64,000 nt of DNA from Alphaproteobacteria bacterium (GTDB lineage Bacteria; Pseudomonadota; Alphaproteobacteria; Bin65): positions 1 through 64,000 of the forward strand of contig JAJFFJ010000039.1 of the NCBI GenBank assembly GCA_021776685.1. Direction: 5' to 3'. Made by a program: the position numbers and the translations under genes. The notes beneath the pieces are model-generated. The model was not told the origin of the DNA. It did no database searches and saw only the letters and a list, made by a program, of their open reading frames with translations. Numbering within the stretch: the stretch's first letter is position 1; each line of letters begins with the position of its first letter. Positions 44,573 through 52,795 of this stretch are shown here, one piece after another.

Positions 44573-46243
44573 TCAATTCGCCACCGGCAGCAGGATGCGC
44601 GACGCATGGGCGGTATTGTGATGGAAGGTGTCGGTGCCGACCTTGTAGTAAAAATACTGGTGCGTGAAGATGAACTCGGTCACCGGGCTGTCGCCATTCA
44701 CCAGATCCATCCGGATGCGGTGGCCCTTTTTGAACCGGTAGGCGCACGGCAGCACCTCAATCTCGTATTTATAGATCTTGCCGGGCTCAATCTCCTGGGG
44801 ATTTGTGTGGGTGTAGAAGGGCCGGAGTTCCGTAGAACGAGCCTCGTCCTTCTCCCGGTGCGAGGCGCGCAGCCAGCCTTTGGCCACATTGATCGACAGG
44901 GGCTGGAGACCCTTTTCCCGGTCTGTTGGATCCTGCGGAGGCTGATCCGTCAGGCGAACGAAAAAGTCGGTGTCAACGGCCGTGGACTCTGCATACAGCT
45001 CCAACACGATCGGCCCGATTACATCCACGTCCTCCTCAAGGGGTTCCGTGGCGAAGGTCAGGGTCCGGCGCACCGGGTCTGGCCCCTGCGGCGTGGGCGT
45101 GGCAGTGCCCACAAGCCATTGCGGGTCCGGATAGCTGTATCTGGTGACACCACCATCATCGCCCGGCGCCTCGGTCGAAAGTGTGCCGTCGTTCAGGGAC
45201 GTGACGCTGCCTGTCGACCCCGCCCCAAGATAATACGGCACCCGCTCCACATTGACGGGAGGCCAGGCATCCATGTCCAGCCATTGGTCCGCTCCGCGCA
45301 GGAACAGGCGCGACTCAGGGGTTTGATCCGGATAGCCATTGTCGACGCCCTTCAGATAATGGTCATAGAAGGGCTTCAGCCAGTCTTCGTGAAAGTCGAT
45401 CTTGTCGAAAAGATCATGGGCTTCGAAGGCATTGGCCGCACCGGTCAACACCAGCTTCTTGGGCACCTCCACTTCCTCATATCCAAGAATATTGCCCCGT
45501 TCGTGCAGGCCCATCTTGCCCTGATGACCGATCGACAGCACGGGCACTTTGATCTCCTTCAGCCGTTCATAGGCCGAGCGCGCCTGCCACCAGTCGTCAT
45601 ATGTCTGGCGCATGACGAAATCGCGACCCAGGTCATAGTCCATCTGCGTGCCGGTGGGGGCGCCCGCGGGCCGGTGATGGTTGTTGGCGCGCAGCATCAG
45701 GCTGAACCACCAGTTCATGAAATCGCAATAGACGCCGCCGTGATAAGCGCAGCCCCGGTAGATATCGACAGCGCCGTCATAGGGCGCGATGCATTTGAGC
45801 GACGGCGGATTGACGATGCCCATGAACCACTGGGCCCAGGCGTAGTAGGACTGGCCGATACCGCCCACATTGCCGTCGCACCAGGCCTGTGCGCCGGTCC
45901 ACTCGATCATCTCGTAATAGTCCTGCTGTTCATCAGGACTGAGGAATTCATAGGCTCCGTCGGAGTTACCGGAGCCACGCACGTCCATGTGCACATAGAC
46001 GTAGCCGTGGCTGACATACCATTCCACCGGCCCGACCTCGCGCCACAGGAACAGCGGCGAATGGGGAATGTCGTCGGTCTCATATTGGTAAGGGGACGCG
46101 GCGAACAGCGCCGGATATTGCCCCTCATCGTCGGGCCGGTAGACCCGGCAGCCGATTTCAACACCGTCGCGCATCTTGACCTTGAGATGGTCGTCCACAC
46201 GCATCTTGAGCGGCCCGTACCGCCCATCCCGTTCTGTCGACAT
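44573..46243 (-). CDS. CocE/NonD family hydrolase
   Basis: A 556-residue protein of the X-Pro dipeptidyl peptidase/cocaine esterase family. The N-terminal alpha/beta-hydrolase part has VHMDVRGSGNSDG and the nucleophile elbow GIGQSYYAWAQWFMG. AFEAHDLFDKIDFHEDWLKPFYDHYLKG follows, and a C-terminal beta-sandwich runs from about residue 330. No signal peptide is seen. It probably hydrolyses an ester or amide to free a phenol for the adjacent monooxygenase and dioxygenase. A GGGGGAAGG leader precedes the ATG at 46243. Confidence 0.87.
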   Translation of the reverse strand: MSTERDGRYGPLKMRVDDHLKVKMRDGVEIGCRVYRPDDEGQYPALFAASPYQYETDDIPHSPLFLWREVGPVEWYVSHGYVYVHMDVRGSGNSDGAYEFLSPDEQQDYYEMIEWTGAQAWCDGNVGGIGQSYYAWAQWFMGIVNPPSLKCIAPYDGAVDIYRGCAYHGGVYCDFMNWWFSLMLRANNHHRPAGAPTGTQMDYDLGRDFVMRQTYDDWWQARSAYERLKEIKVPVLSIGHQGKMGLHERGNILGYEEVEVPKKLVLTGAANAFEAHDLFDKIDFHEDWLKPFYDHYLKGVDNGYPDQTPESRLFLRGADQWLDMDAWPPVNVERVPYYLGAGSTGSVTSLNDGTLSTEAPGDDGGVTRYSYPDPQWLVGTATPTPQGPDPVRRTLTFATEPLEEDVDVIGPIVLELYAESTAVDTDFFVRLTDQPPQDPTDREKGLQPLSINVAKGWLRASHREKDEARSTELRPFYTHTNPQEIEPGKIYKYEIEVLPCAYRFKKGHRIRMDLVNGDSPVTEFIFTHQYFYYKVGTDTFHHNTAHASRILLPVAN

Positions 46244-46450
46244 CTGCCTTCCCCCTTGCAAATGTTGTCTGATGTGAAACTAGCGCCGGGGGCCCCGCCC
46301 GACCAGTGTGGTCTGGGCTAAAATGTCCTGCAGTGATTGCATGAGGGGAAATACTGCCCCTGCGCAGAACGACTACGGCGCGGATGACGAAGTGCTCCAT
46401 ATCGGAAGGACATACCGAGTAGCCAAAGGCGGACTTTTTAAAGGCCATGT

Positions 46451-46462
46451 ATGGGATCCCAT
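46451..46462. promoter_or_regulatory. 12-bp perfect palindrome ATGGGATCCCAT
   Basis: A 12-bp perfect palindrome lies in the 271-bp gap (46244-46514) between the dioxygenase beta gene and the CocE-type hydrolase gene. It could be an operator for the second part of this minus-strand run. No -10/-35 pair is clear nearby. A 12-bp palindrome can also arise by chance. Confidence 0.25.
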
Positions 46463-46514
46463 GCAGGCGATCAGGATCCCCTCGTGCCGCCGGACGCTTG
46501 GTGGCCCTACAAAT

Positions 46515-47036
46515 CTACACAGAATAGAAGTCGACGACTGTTGGGATGTAGTCGTTGAGAATCAGGGTTTTCTTCTTCTGAAAGCGCCAGCAATCATCTT
46601 GAAAAACCAACGTCGCCTCGGCGCGCCCGAAAAATGTATGCGAAGCCCGGTTATCGCATTCGAATTGGTTGACACACCAATTATAGCGAACCGACGTGTT
46701 GTGTTCGCCGGCCTCGTCGGGCATCAAAACAACGTTTGAAACCTGATGCTGGGTCCGTGGCAGCATTTTGGACGCCGCTGACAAACCTGACTTCACGCGC
46801 CACACACGATCTTCCAATCCCGCCCTGGAGGAATAATACATCAGGGATATTTCATTTTTTGGATCTGTGGTCGGCTCTTCTTCATTCTTCCAGGCTGGCA
46901 CCCAATACTCACAATCCGGCGCGTAAAGATTCAGCCAGTCTTCCCAGCGCCGCGTATCAAGAGCATACCCCTCTTCATATAGAAGTCTCGATATGGTGGC
47001 GGTCTTCTGGACCGTATCTGCATCGAGCCATTTCAT
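46515..47036 (-). CDS. Aromatic ring-hydroxylating dioxygenase beta subunit
   Basis: A 173-residue NTF2-fold small subunit: EEGYALDTRRWEDWLNLYAPDCEYWVPAW at the start, then EISLMYYSSRAGLEDRVWRVKSG and QHQVSNVVLMPDE. A C-terminal FQKKKTLILNDYIPTVVDFYSV is also typical. It begins within the stop of the alpha gene (ATGA overlap) and is followed by a 271-bp gap before the CocE-type gene. Confidence 0.88.
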   Translation of the reverse strand: MKWLDADTVQKTATISRLLYEEGYALDTRRWEDWLNLYAPDCEYWVPAWKNEEEPTTDPKNEISLMYYSSRAGLEDRVWRVKSGLSAASKMLPRTQHQVSNVVLMPDEAGEHNTSVRYNWCVNQFECDNRASHTFFGRAEATLVFQDDCWRFQKKKTLILNDYIPTVVDFYSV

Positions 47037-48379
47037 CGGTCAGCCAGGGTGCACTCTGCACGCTTCATCAACCGAAGCCATTCGCGGTAGCCGCCATGAA
47101 ATATCGTTTCGTCCTGGATTTCGAAATTCCCGGACACGCTGGTCGCCGGTGAAATACCAAGCTGGTCAGCAAATTCATCGGGCCCATTTTTCACCAACGC
47201 CATGCCGCGATGGTAGCCTTGCTGCTCCGACACGGACCACACCCGGTAGCCTTCCTGACATTGCTCGTAGACTTTAAGATCGTCCGGTGTCGCCAACCCT
47301 GTGCTGTTGAAAAAATCTTCGTAAAGACGGATGCGATACGTCCTGGCCTCGGAGGCTTCACCTTTCGGCGCCACGCAATGGATCTGCATCTCCGTGAGAT
47401 CCGGCGCGAGCGGACGGATGATGCGCATCTGCAACGATATATTCTCGGCAAATTGCACATTGGGAAAAAGGGAAAGGTTGCGTACGCCAAGCATCCAATT
47501 GGCCCGCACCTCGCCGACCCGTTCAACAACCTTGTCGATGCTCTTGTAGAGGGGCCGAACCTGGGGCGTGGCATTGCCGTGCCAGATAACTGCGTGCCCA
47601 TGGGGGAAGGTGAAGCCGCCGCCGACGGTTCCGTCGAGAAGCTTGAAGTCCGAAGTCTCAAGCGCGTGGCCAGAATCGCCCTTCTTTCGTCTTTCGACAA
47701 TGCGCATAAAGCTTGGGTGGGTTGACGTGAGGTGGTAGTTGTCCAGGCAGTTTTCCAGCTGCAGCTTCCAGTTGGCACGGTAGGTGTAAAGGCCGGCGCC
47801 GGGCAGAAGTTCAACGCCGTCCTCCCCCTGGTCCGCAATCAAATCGAGAAACACCCGGGCATCGCCCAGATGCTCTTCAAGGCTCGGCACATCTTCACGG
47901 AGGCTGGCAAACAGGAAGCCACGATAGTTGCCGAATCGAGCAACCTTTTTCAGATCGTGAGACCCTTCGGCGAAATTGTGATGATACTCCCCCTGCGTCT
48001 GATTTTTAATTCCTGCGTTTCTCCCGGCGCTATCGAAAACCCATCCATGATAGGGGCAGACATGCGCTTTCGCCGAGCCGGCGCGTTGCCGGCAAACGGT
48101 GGCACCCCGGTGTGGACAGGTATTGAAATGGCAATGCAGTTCGCCCTTTGAATCCCTCGAGACGATTACCGGCTGTCTGCCCACCCATGTGGTGATGAAG
48201 TCATGGGGATCAGGGACTTGAGACGCGAGGCCGACGAAAATCCAGGTCGCCTCGAATATGTGCTCCATCTCGAGGTCAAATATGTCCTGGTCACGGAATA
48301 CGTCGCGATGGACCTTGAATTCGCCCATATCTGTCAGGTCCTGGACATAACGCGTGGGATCGAACGCTCGTTCTGGCAT
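47033..48379 (-). CDS. Rieske dioxygenase alpha subunit, benzoate-type
   Basis: A 448-residue large subunit. Rieske ligands are Cys88, His90, Cys108 and His111 (CPHRG and CPYHGW). The mononuclear iron site sits in YRANWKLQLENCLDNYHLTSTHPSFM, a form close to benzoate/toluate dioxygenases. It is paired with the beta gene at 46515. The start at 48379 is taken because upstream codons do not resemble the family; no strong Shine-Dalgarno is visible. It is divergent, across 352 bp, from a different Rieske operon at 48732. Confidence 0.88.
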   Translation of the reverse strand: MPERAFDPTRYVQDLTDMGEFKVHRDVFRDQDIFDLEMEHIFEATWIFVGLASQVPDPHDFITTWVGRQPVIVSRDSKGELHCHFNTCPHRGATVCRQRAGSAKAHVCPYHGWVFDSAGRNAGIKNQTQGEYHHNFAEGSHDLKKVARFGNYRGFLFASLREDVPSLEEHLGDARVFLDLIADQGEDGVELLPGAGLYTYRANWKLQLENCLDNYHLTSTHPSFMRIVERRKKGDSGHALETSDFKLLDGTVGGGFTFPHGHAVIWHGNATPQVRPLYKSIDKVVERVGEVRANWMLGVRNLSLFPNVQFAENISLQMRIIRPLAPDLTEMQIHCVAPKGEASEARTYRIRLYEDFFNSTGLATPDDLKVYEQCQEGYRVWSVSEQQGYHRGMALVKNGPDEFADQLGISPATSVSGNFEIQDETIFHGGYREWLRLMKRAECTLADR

Positions 48380-48731
48380 CTTGTTGGTTTGCCTGTCGGG
48401 TAATCGTTTGAGCTGAATAACCCTGCACTCTGCGGGAGGCTTTCGGCTCAACTCCAAATTGATCCTAAGCGGCGGTATGCCGGAGTCGCAAGAGTTTGGC
48501 TTTAAATCTTCGATATGGATCCAGAGCACCGCGGGTTCAGTTTAATGGGCTGCATATTACCGCGCTTATTGCGACCAAAGGCAGTTACCTGCCCACCGTG
48601 GCCTCGAAGAAAGGTTCTGGCTCAGGATGGGTTTTGTACCTGATTCCCGCCATCACGGAATCCAACATTGACTCGGGGCAGCAGCCCTACAAAGCTGGAT
48701 AGGTTCATCTTTCTATCCAGGAACAGTCCAA
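48380..48731. other. Divergent promoter region between two Rieske operons (352 bp)
   Basis: It separates the benzoate-type alpha gene (minus) from the naphthalene-type alpha gene (plus). It contains an 8-bp inverted repeat just before the plus gene, described separately, and a TTGACT at 48668 without a well-placed -10. No small gene or RNA is recognised. Confidence 0.6.
48695..48720. promoter_or_regulatory. Inverted repeat CTGGATAG-N10-CTATCCAG
   Basis: A perfect 8-bp inverted repeat with a 10-bp spacer ends 11 bp before the ATG at 48732 and overlaps the likely ribosome-binding AGGAA. The arm spacing fits a dimeric regulator site on DNA. In RNA it would form a hairpin that hides the ribosome-binding site. 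No regulator gene sits directly beside it. Confidence 0.5.
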
Positions 48732-50105
48732 ATGAATGACGCCGCGTCATCGGCCAGCATTTCTCCGCGCCTGGAGCAATCGCTCGCCCGCATGGGCAAT
48801 GAGCTCGCACAGGGGCTGGTGCCACTCTGGATCTACAACGATGGCGATCTTCATCTGGCGGAGCAGGATCGCATATTCGGACAGCAGTGGATTTTCATGG
48901 CCCATGAGACCGAAATCCCAGATCCCGGGGATTTTATTGTGCGGAGCATCGTCGATGACCGGTTTATTATCGTTCGCGGCGATGACGGCGAGGTCCGGGT
49001 TCTTTTTGACAGTTGCCGTCACCGGGGCGCGAGCGTCTGCCAAGGCGAGCGCGGTTGCGTCAAAGCCTTCGTCTGCCCCTATCACGGTTGGTCCTATCGG
49101 AATACCGGTGAGCTCCATAGCGTGCCGAACGGCCAGGTGGCCTTCAAAACACTGGATAAGGAAGCCTGGGGGCTGCGTCCCGCGCCCCGGGTCGAAAACT
49201 ATGCCGGGTTAATCTTCGCTTCCCTTGATGATTCGGTGGCACCACTCGTCGACCATATTGGCGATTATCGCTGGTATCTCGATTTGCATCTCAAACTCTC
49301 GCCCGGCGGCATGGAGGTCATAGGCGAGCCCCATCGCTGGTATCTGGATACCAATTGGAAGTCCGGCTCCGAGAACTTCTCCGGCGACAGCTACCACACT
49401 CAATCGCTACATAAGTCGGTGGTCACCATGGGCCTGTCGTCGCCAGCGGCGGCTGGGGCCAGTGGCGGCGGCAACGACCTTCACATAACTGAATGCAATG
49501 GCCATGCGACCAGCATCCGGCGCAAGGATCCCGGCGTCCGCCATTTTTGGGGCTATCCTGAAGATGTCAGCCAGCACTTCAAAATGGAGGGGTTGTCTGA
49601 CTCGCAAAAGGATCTGGCCGAACGCTCCGTGGTGCACACAGGCACAATTTTCCCGAATTTGTCGCTGATCCACATCGGGCTAATGGATGCGCCTGGTAAG
49701 CCTGAATGTGCCTATCTCAGTCTGCGCCAATGGAATCCCGTGAGTCCGTCTCGGACCGAAGTGCGCAGCTGGGTGTTGGCGCCCAAGGAAGCCAGCGAGG
49801 AGTACAAGGCGCAGGCCTACAAGGTGGCGACCGCAACATTCAGCGTTTCCGGCAATTTCGAGCAAGACGATTCAATCGCCTGGGCCGGCGTTGCCCGTTC
49901 TGCCGGCGGTCAATTCGCCCGCAAGCAGGGTCTTATGCTCAATTATCAAATGGGCCTGGAACATATGAGCGACGCGCGGGTGCTCAAAGACTGGGATGGC
50001 CCCGGGGTAGCCTACGACAGTAACCTGGAGGAAGGTGTCCAACGCACCTTCTTCAATCACTGGCACCGTGCGATGACGCGGCCTGAGCGCGAGCATGTGG
50101 CATGA
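48732..50105 (+). CDS. Rieske dioxygenase alpha subunit, naphthalene/phenylpropionate type
   Basis: A 457-residue large subunit. The Rieske ligands are Cys95, His97, Cys115 and His118 (CRHRG and CPYHGW). The catalytic iron site is in NWKSGSENFSGDSYHTQSLHKS, matching the NWK..ENF.GD.YH...H form of naphthalene- and HcaE-type dioxygenases, which make cis-dihydrodiols. It heads a six-gene plus operon with beta subunit, dehydrogenase, SnoaL-like protein, extradiol dioxygenase and hydratase-aldolase. AGGAA is 8 bp upstream. The electron-transfer partners are not in the window. Confidence 0.9.
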   Translation: MNDAASSASISPRLEQSLARMGNELAQGLVPLWIYNDGDLHLAEQDRIFGQQWIFMAHETEIPDPGDFIVRSIVDDRFIIVRGDDGEVRVLFDSCRHRGASVCQGERGCVKAFVCPYHGWSYRNTGELHSVPNGQVAFKTLDKEAWGLRPAPRVENYAGLIFASLDDSVAPLVDHIGDYRWYLDLHLKLSPGGMEVIGEPHRWYLDTNWKSGSENFSGDSYHTQSLHKSVVTMGLSSPAAAGASGGGNDLHITECNGHATSIRRKDPGVRHFWGYPEDVSQHFKMEGLSDSQKDLAERSVVHTGTIFPNLSLIHIGLMDAPGKPECAYLSLRQWNPVSPSRTEVRSWVLAPKEASEEYKAQAYKVATATFSVSGNFEQDDSIAWAGVARSAGGQFARKQGLMLNYQMGLEHMSDARVLKDWDGPGVAYDSNLEEGVQRTFFNHWHRAMTRPEREHVA

Positions 50106-50653
50106 ACGAAATCCTTGCCCGCCCGCAAACTGTGCGACCGTACGATCTCCCGCTGCAGGCGGATATTGATCTGGCGCGCCATGCCGAGCGTTTCCTCTAT
50201 CATGAAGCGCACCTGCTTGACGGCTACAAGCTCCTTGATTGGATGGAACTGATCACCCCGGATATCGACTACCGTATGCCAATCCGCAACATCATCGACA
50301 ACATGGATATCGATGCGGCATTCAGCGACCGGGCCTTTCACATGGTCGAAGACTATGAGTCCCTCGCGGCCCGGATGGTGCGCTTCCAGAGCGGTCTCGC
50401 CTGGTCGGAGAAGCCCCCGTCACGGGTGAGGCGCCATGTGTCCAACATCCGGGTGGATCCACCCAACGGAGATGATCTTCAGGTCCAAAGTTACCTGCTG
50501 TTTCATTGGGGCCGCGATGAGATGAGCGAAATTCTGTCCGCCGAAAGACGCGATGTTTTGCGAATGATCGACGGTCGCCTCTACCTCGCACGGCGCCTTG
50601 TGCTGCTCGATCACGTGTCGATCCCGATTCCCAACCTTTCAGTGGTCCTGTAG
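50102..50653 (+). CDS. Aromatic ring-hydroxylating dioxygenase beta subunit
   Basis: A 183-residue NTF2-fold small subunit: AERFLYHEAHLLDGYKLLDWMELITPDIDYRMPIR, then FHMVEDYESLAARMVRFQSGLAWSEKPPSRVRRHVSNIRV and RLYLARRLVLLDHVSIPIPNLSVVL. This is close in layout to the BphE/HcaF group. It overlaps the alpha stop by 4 bp (ATGA), and the SDR gene starts 5 bp after its stop. Confidence 0.9.
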   Translation: MNEILARPQTVRPYDLPLQADIDLARHAERFLYHEAHLLDGYKLLDWMELITPDIDYRMPIRNIIDNMDIDAAFSDRAFHMVEDYESLAARMVRFQSGLAWSEKPPSRVRRHVSNIRVDPPNGDDLQVQSYLLFHWGRDEMSEILSAERRDVLRMIDGRLYLARRLVLLDHVSIPIPNLSVVL

Positions 50654-50658
50654 GCGCA

Positions 50659-51444
50659 ATGGCCGCGCTGGCTGGCAAAGTTGCCTTGGTGACAGGCGGC
50701 GGTAACGGCCTGGGCCGCGCGATCGTGGAGCGCTTTCTGCGGGAAGGTGCGGCAGTCTCCGTCCTTGAGCGGTCCGAGAAGGCGGCGAAGGAATTGATCG
50801 CCGATTTCTCGGGCCAGCCGATCCATGTTGTCGTCGGTGACGTCCGCTCGCCGTCAGACAATCATACCGCGGCCACGGAAACCGTTGCGATGCGAGGCGG
50901 CCTCGACATTTTCATCGGTAATGCCGGGTTGTATGACAACCGCGTTCAGTTAGCTGATCTTTCCCTTGATGAGCTCTCCGTTGGGTTCGACGAACTGTTT
51001 GCGGTCAACGTCAAGGGCTACATGCTGGGCATTCGCGCTGCCCTTGAACCCCTCCGGGCGCGCCGCGGTTGCGTCGTGCTGACGGCGTCTGTCTCAAGCC
51101 ACACGGCCGGCTTTGGCGGCCTTCTCTATGTGACGAGCAAACACGCCGTTGCTGGTATGGTACGCCAACTTGCGTGGGAGCTTGCGCCAGATGTGAGGGT
51201 CAACGGTGTTGCGCCGGGCTATATCCCGACAAGCTTCTCCGGTCTGTCCTCGTTGGGACAGGGTCCATCCACGACAGGGCTGCAGCCGGCAACTCTGCCC
51301 CTGGGGGAAATCCGCACGGCGGAAGACTACACGGATCTGTATGTGCTGCTGGCCTCCAATGGTGGACGGGTGGCGACCGGCGCGGTCTTTGGGGCCGATG
51401 GCGGCCTGGCGGTCGCAGGGCCTGCATTCAAGGGATGGGATTGA
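50659..51444 (+). CDS. Dihydrodiol-dehydrogenase-like SDR (BphB type)
   Basis: A 261-residue SDR. TGGGNGLGRAIVERFLREGA is the cofactor motif, FIGNAGLYDNRVQLADL has the form seen in BphB/HcaB dihydrodiol dehydrogenases, and the catalytic tyrosine and lysine are in YVTSKHAVAGM. The C-terminal AVFGADGGLAVAGPAFKGWD ends the fold. After the naphthalene-type dioxygenase it should oxidise the cis-dihydrodiol to the catechol, making NADH. The stop shares bases with the next ATG (ATGA-type overlap at 51444). Confidence 0.87.
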   Translation: MAALAGKVALVTGGGNGLGRAIVERFLREGAAVSVLERSEKAAKELIADFSGQPIHVVVGDVRSPSDNHTAATETVAMRGGLDIFIGNAGLYDNRVQLADLSLDELSVGFDELFAVNVKGYMLGIRAALEPLRARRGCVVLTASVSSHTAGFGGLLYVTSKHAVAGMVRQLAWELAPDVRVNGVAPGYIPTSFSGLSSLGQGPSTTGLQPATLPLGEIRTAEDYTDLYVLLASNGGRVATGAVFGADGGLAVAGPAFKGWD

Positions 51445-51881
51445 TGAAAAATATGGTGATCGACGCGCAGGCAAGACACGACATAGAAAGCCTCGTGCAT
51501 GAACATGCCTGGCTTCAGGACAACGGCGGCGGTGAGCGGCTGGCAGATCTCTATCTGGAAGACGGGCGCCTCTACGGGCTCGGCCCGGAGAAGAAAGGCC
51601 GCGCGGTGATCGCCGCCTATGGCAAGGAGCGGACCGGCATTAAGGGACGAACCGCGCGCCATGTCTGTACCAATTTGCGTCTGACCCCGAGGAACGACGG
51701 CCGCGTCGCCGGGCATCTTCTGATCACTTTATATCGCCACGACGGCGAGGGGCTTGGGCCGGCAGAAGCCTGCGCCCTAGCTGACGCCCACGACATTTAC
51801 GCCCAGGATGCAGACGGGCAGTGGAAGCTGGCTGAACGCAGGCTCGAGTTGACCTTCGAATCCGAAGCCCACAGAAAATAG
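51444..51881 (+). CDS. SnoaL/NTF2-like protein in dioxygenase operon
   Basis: A 145-residue NTF2-fold protein: RHDIESLVHEHAWLQDNGGGERLADLYLEDGRLYGLGPEKKGRAVIAAYGK, then TARHVCTNLRL and ADGQWKLAERRLELTF. It resembles the SnoaL-like nuclear-transport-factor group, not the RHO beta subunits, which already have a gene in this operon at 50102. Its role is open: an isomerase or dehydratase of the ring-cleavage product, or a binding protein. It is coupled to the SDR (overlap at 51444) and to the dioxygenase gene 12 bp downstream. Confidence 0.75.
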   Translation: MKNMVIDAQARHDIESLVHEHAWLQDNGGGERLADLYLEDGRLYGLGPEKKGRAVIAAYGKERTGIKGRTARHVCTNLRLTPRNDGRVAGHLLITLYRHDGEGLGPAEACALADAHDIYAQDADGQWKLAERRLELTFESEAHRK

Positions 51882-51893
51882 GGGGGCCGTGGG

Positions 51894-52766
51894 ATGCGCA
51901 TCAGCGGGCTCCATAGGGTCGGGTTGCAGGTACCGGATTTTGAGCGCGCACGGGATTTCTATCACCGGAATTGGGGGCTCGGCCTGATTGGAACTGAAGG
52001 ACAGCAAGCTTCGTTTCGGGCGGCACATTCCCACCAGTGCGATTTGCAATTGTGCGCCGGAGACGAAGCACGCCTGGACCACATCGCACTTTCCGTCGCC
52101 ACGGAAGATATGATGCGCTCCCTTCTCGAAAATCTTGAGCGGCAGGGGCACCCCGTGACAGAGGCGCCACGACCAGGCCGGCGCCAGGGCGAGGCGCTGG
52201 TCGCGTGCTTCGACGACCTTGATGGCAACCGTGTGGAATTGGTGGTCCCCAGTGAAAGCGATGGACCCGCGGCGGAAGCAACGCGGGATGGTGAAGCCGA
52301 GGGCCCGCTCAAGCTTGGTCATGTGGTCCTCTGGTCGCCACGGCAGACAGAACAAGAAGCTTTCTACGCCTTGCTCGGCTTCAAGGTGTCGGACCGGACC
52401 CATATCGGGATGTCCTTCCTGCGCTGCAACACCGACCATCACTCATTGGCTTTCGTGAACAGCAACAGCGGACGTACCGGGCTGCAGCACCTGGCCTTCG
52501 ATGTAGGTTCGATCGATACAGTGATGCGGGAGTCCGCACGCATGCGCGACGAGGGCAACCCGTGCATCTGGGGCGTCGGCCGCCATGGACCCGGCAACAA
52601 CGTCTTCAGCTACTATCAGGATCCGGCCGGCAACGTGGTCGAATACTATGGCGAGATGGATGTCTTTGAAGATACCTCGCCAGTCGAAGAACGTTTCTGG
52701 GGTCCCGAACACAAGGGCGATGTCTGGGGCATTTCCGGCCCTCCGCCAGCGCCCTTCCACGACTAA
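51894..52766 (+). CDS. Type I extradiol ring-cleavage dioxygenase
   Basis: A 290-residue two-module VOC dioxygenase. The iron ligands are placed at His143 (LGHVVLW), His199 (LQHLAFDV) and Glu250 (NVVEYYGEMD). The second-sphere residues are His182-His183 (DHHSLAF), His231 (GRHGPG) and Tyr251. It should cleave the 1,2-diol made by the preceding SDR. It has the same family as the enzyme at 42401 but a different operon. The next gene is NahE-like, which fits naphthalene-type ring cleavage and side-chain aldol cleavage. Confidence 0.88.
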   Translation: MRISGLHRVGLQVPDFERARDFYHRNWGLGLIGTEGQQASFRAAHSHQCDLQLCAGDEARLDHIALSVATEDMMRSLLENLERQGHPVTEAPRPGRRQGEALVACFDDLDGNRVELVVPSESDGPAAEATRDGEAEGPLKLGHVVLWSPRQTEQEAFYALLGFKVSDRTHIGMSFLRCNTDHHSLAFVNSNSGRTGLQHLAFDVGSIDTVMRESARMRDEGNPCIWGVGRHGPGNNVFSYYQDPAGNVVEYYGEMDVFEDTSPVEERFWGPEHKGDVWGISGPPPAPFHD

Positions 52767-52795
52767 AATGAACGATAATTGGGAGCTAAGCGCAG

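Noticed and set aside
44606-46321. 571-codon open frame on the plus strand
   Set aside because: It lies opposite the CocE-type gene, whose motifs are clear; this frame has no recognisable domains and is a GC-rich shadow.
48668-48693. TTGACT plus TACAAA before the naphthalene-type operon
   Set aside because: The spacing is 14 bp and the -10 is poor.
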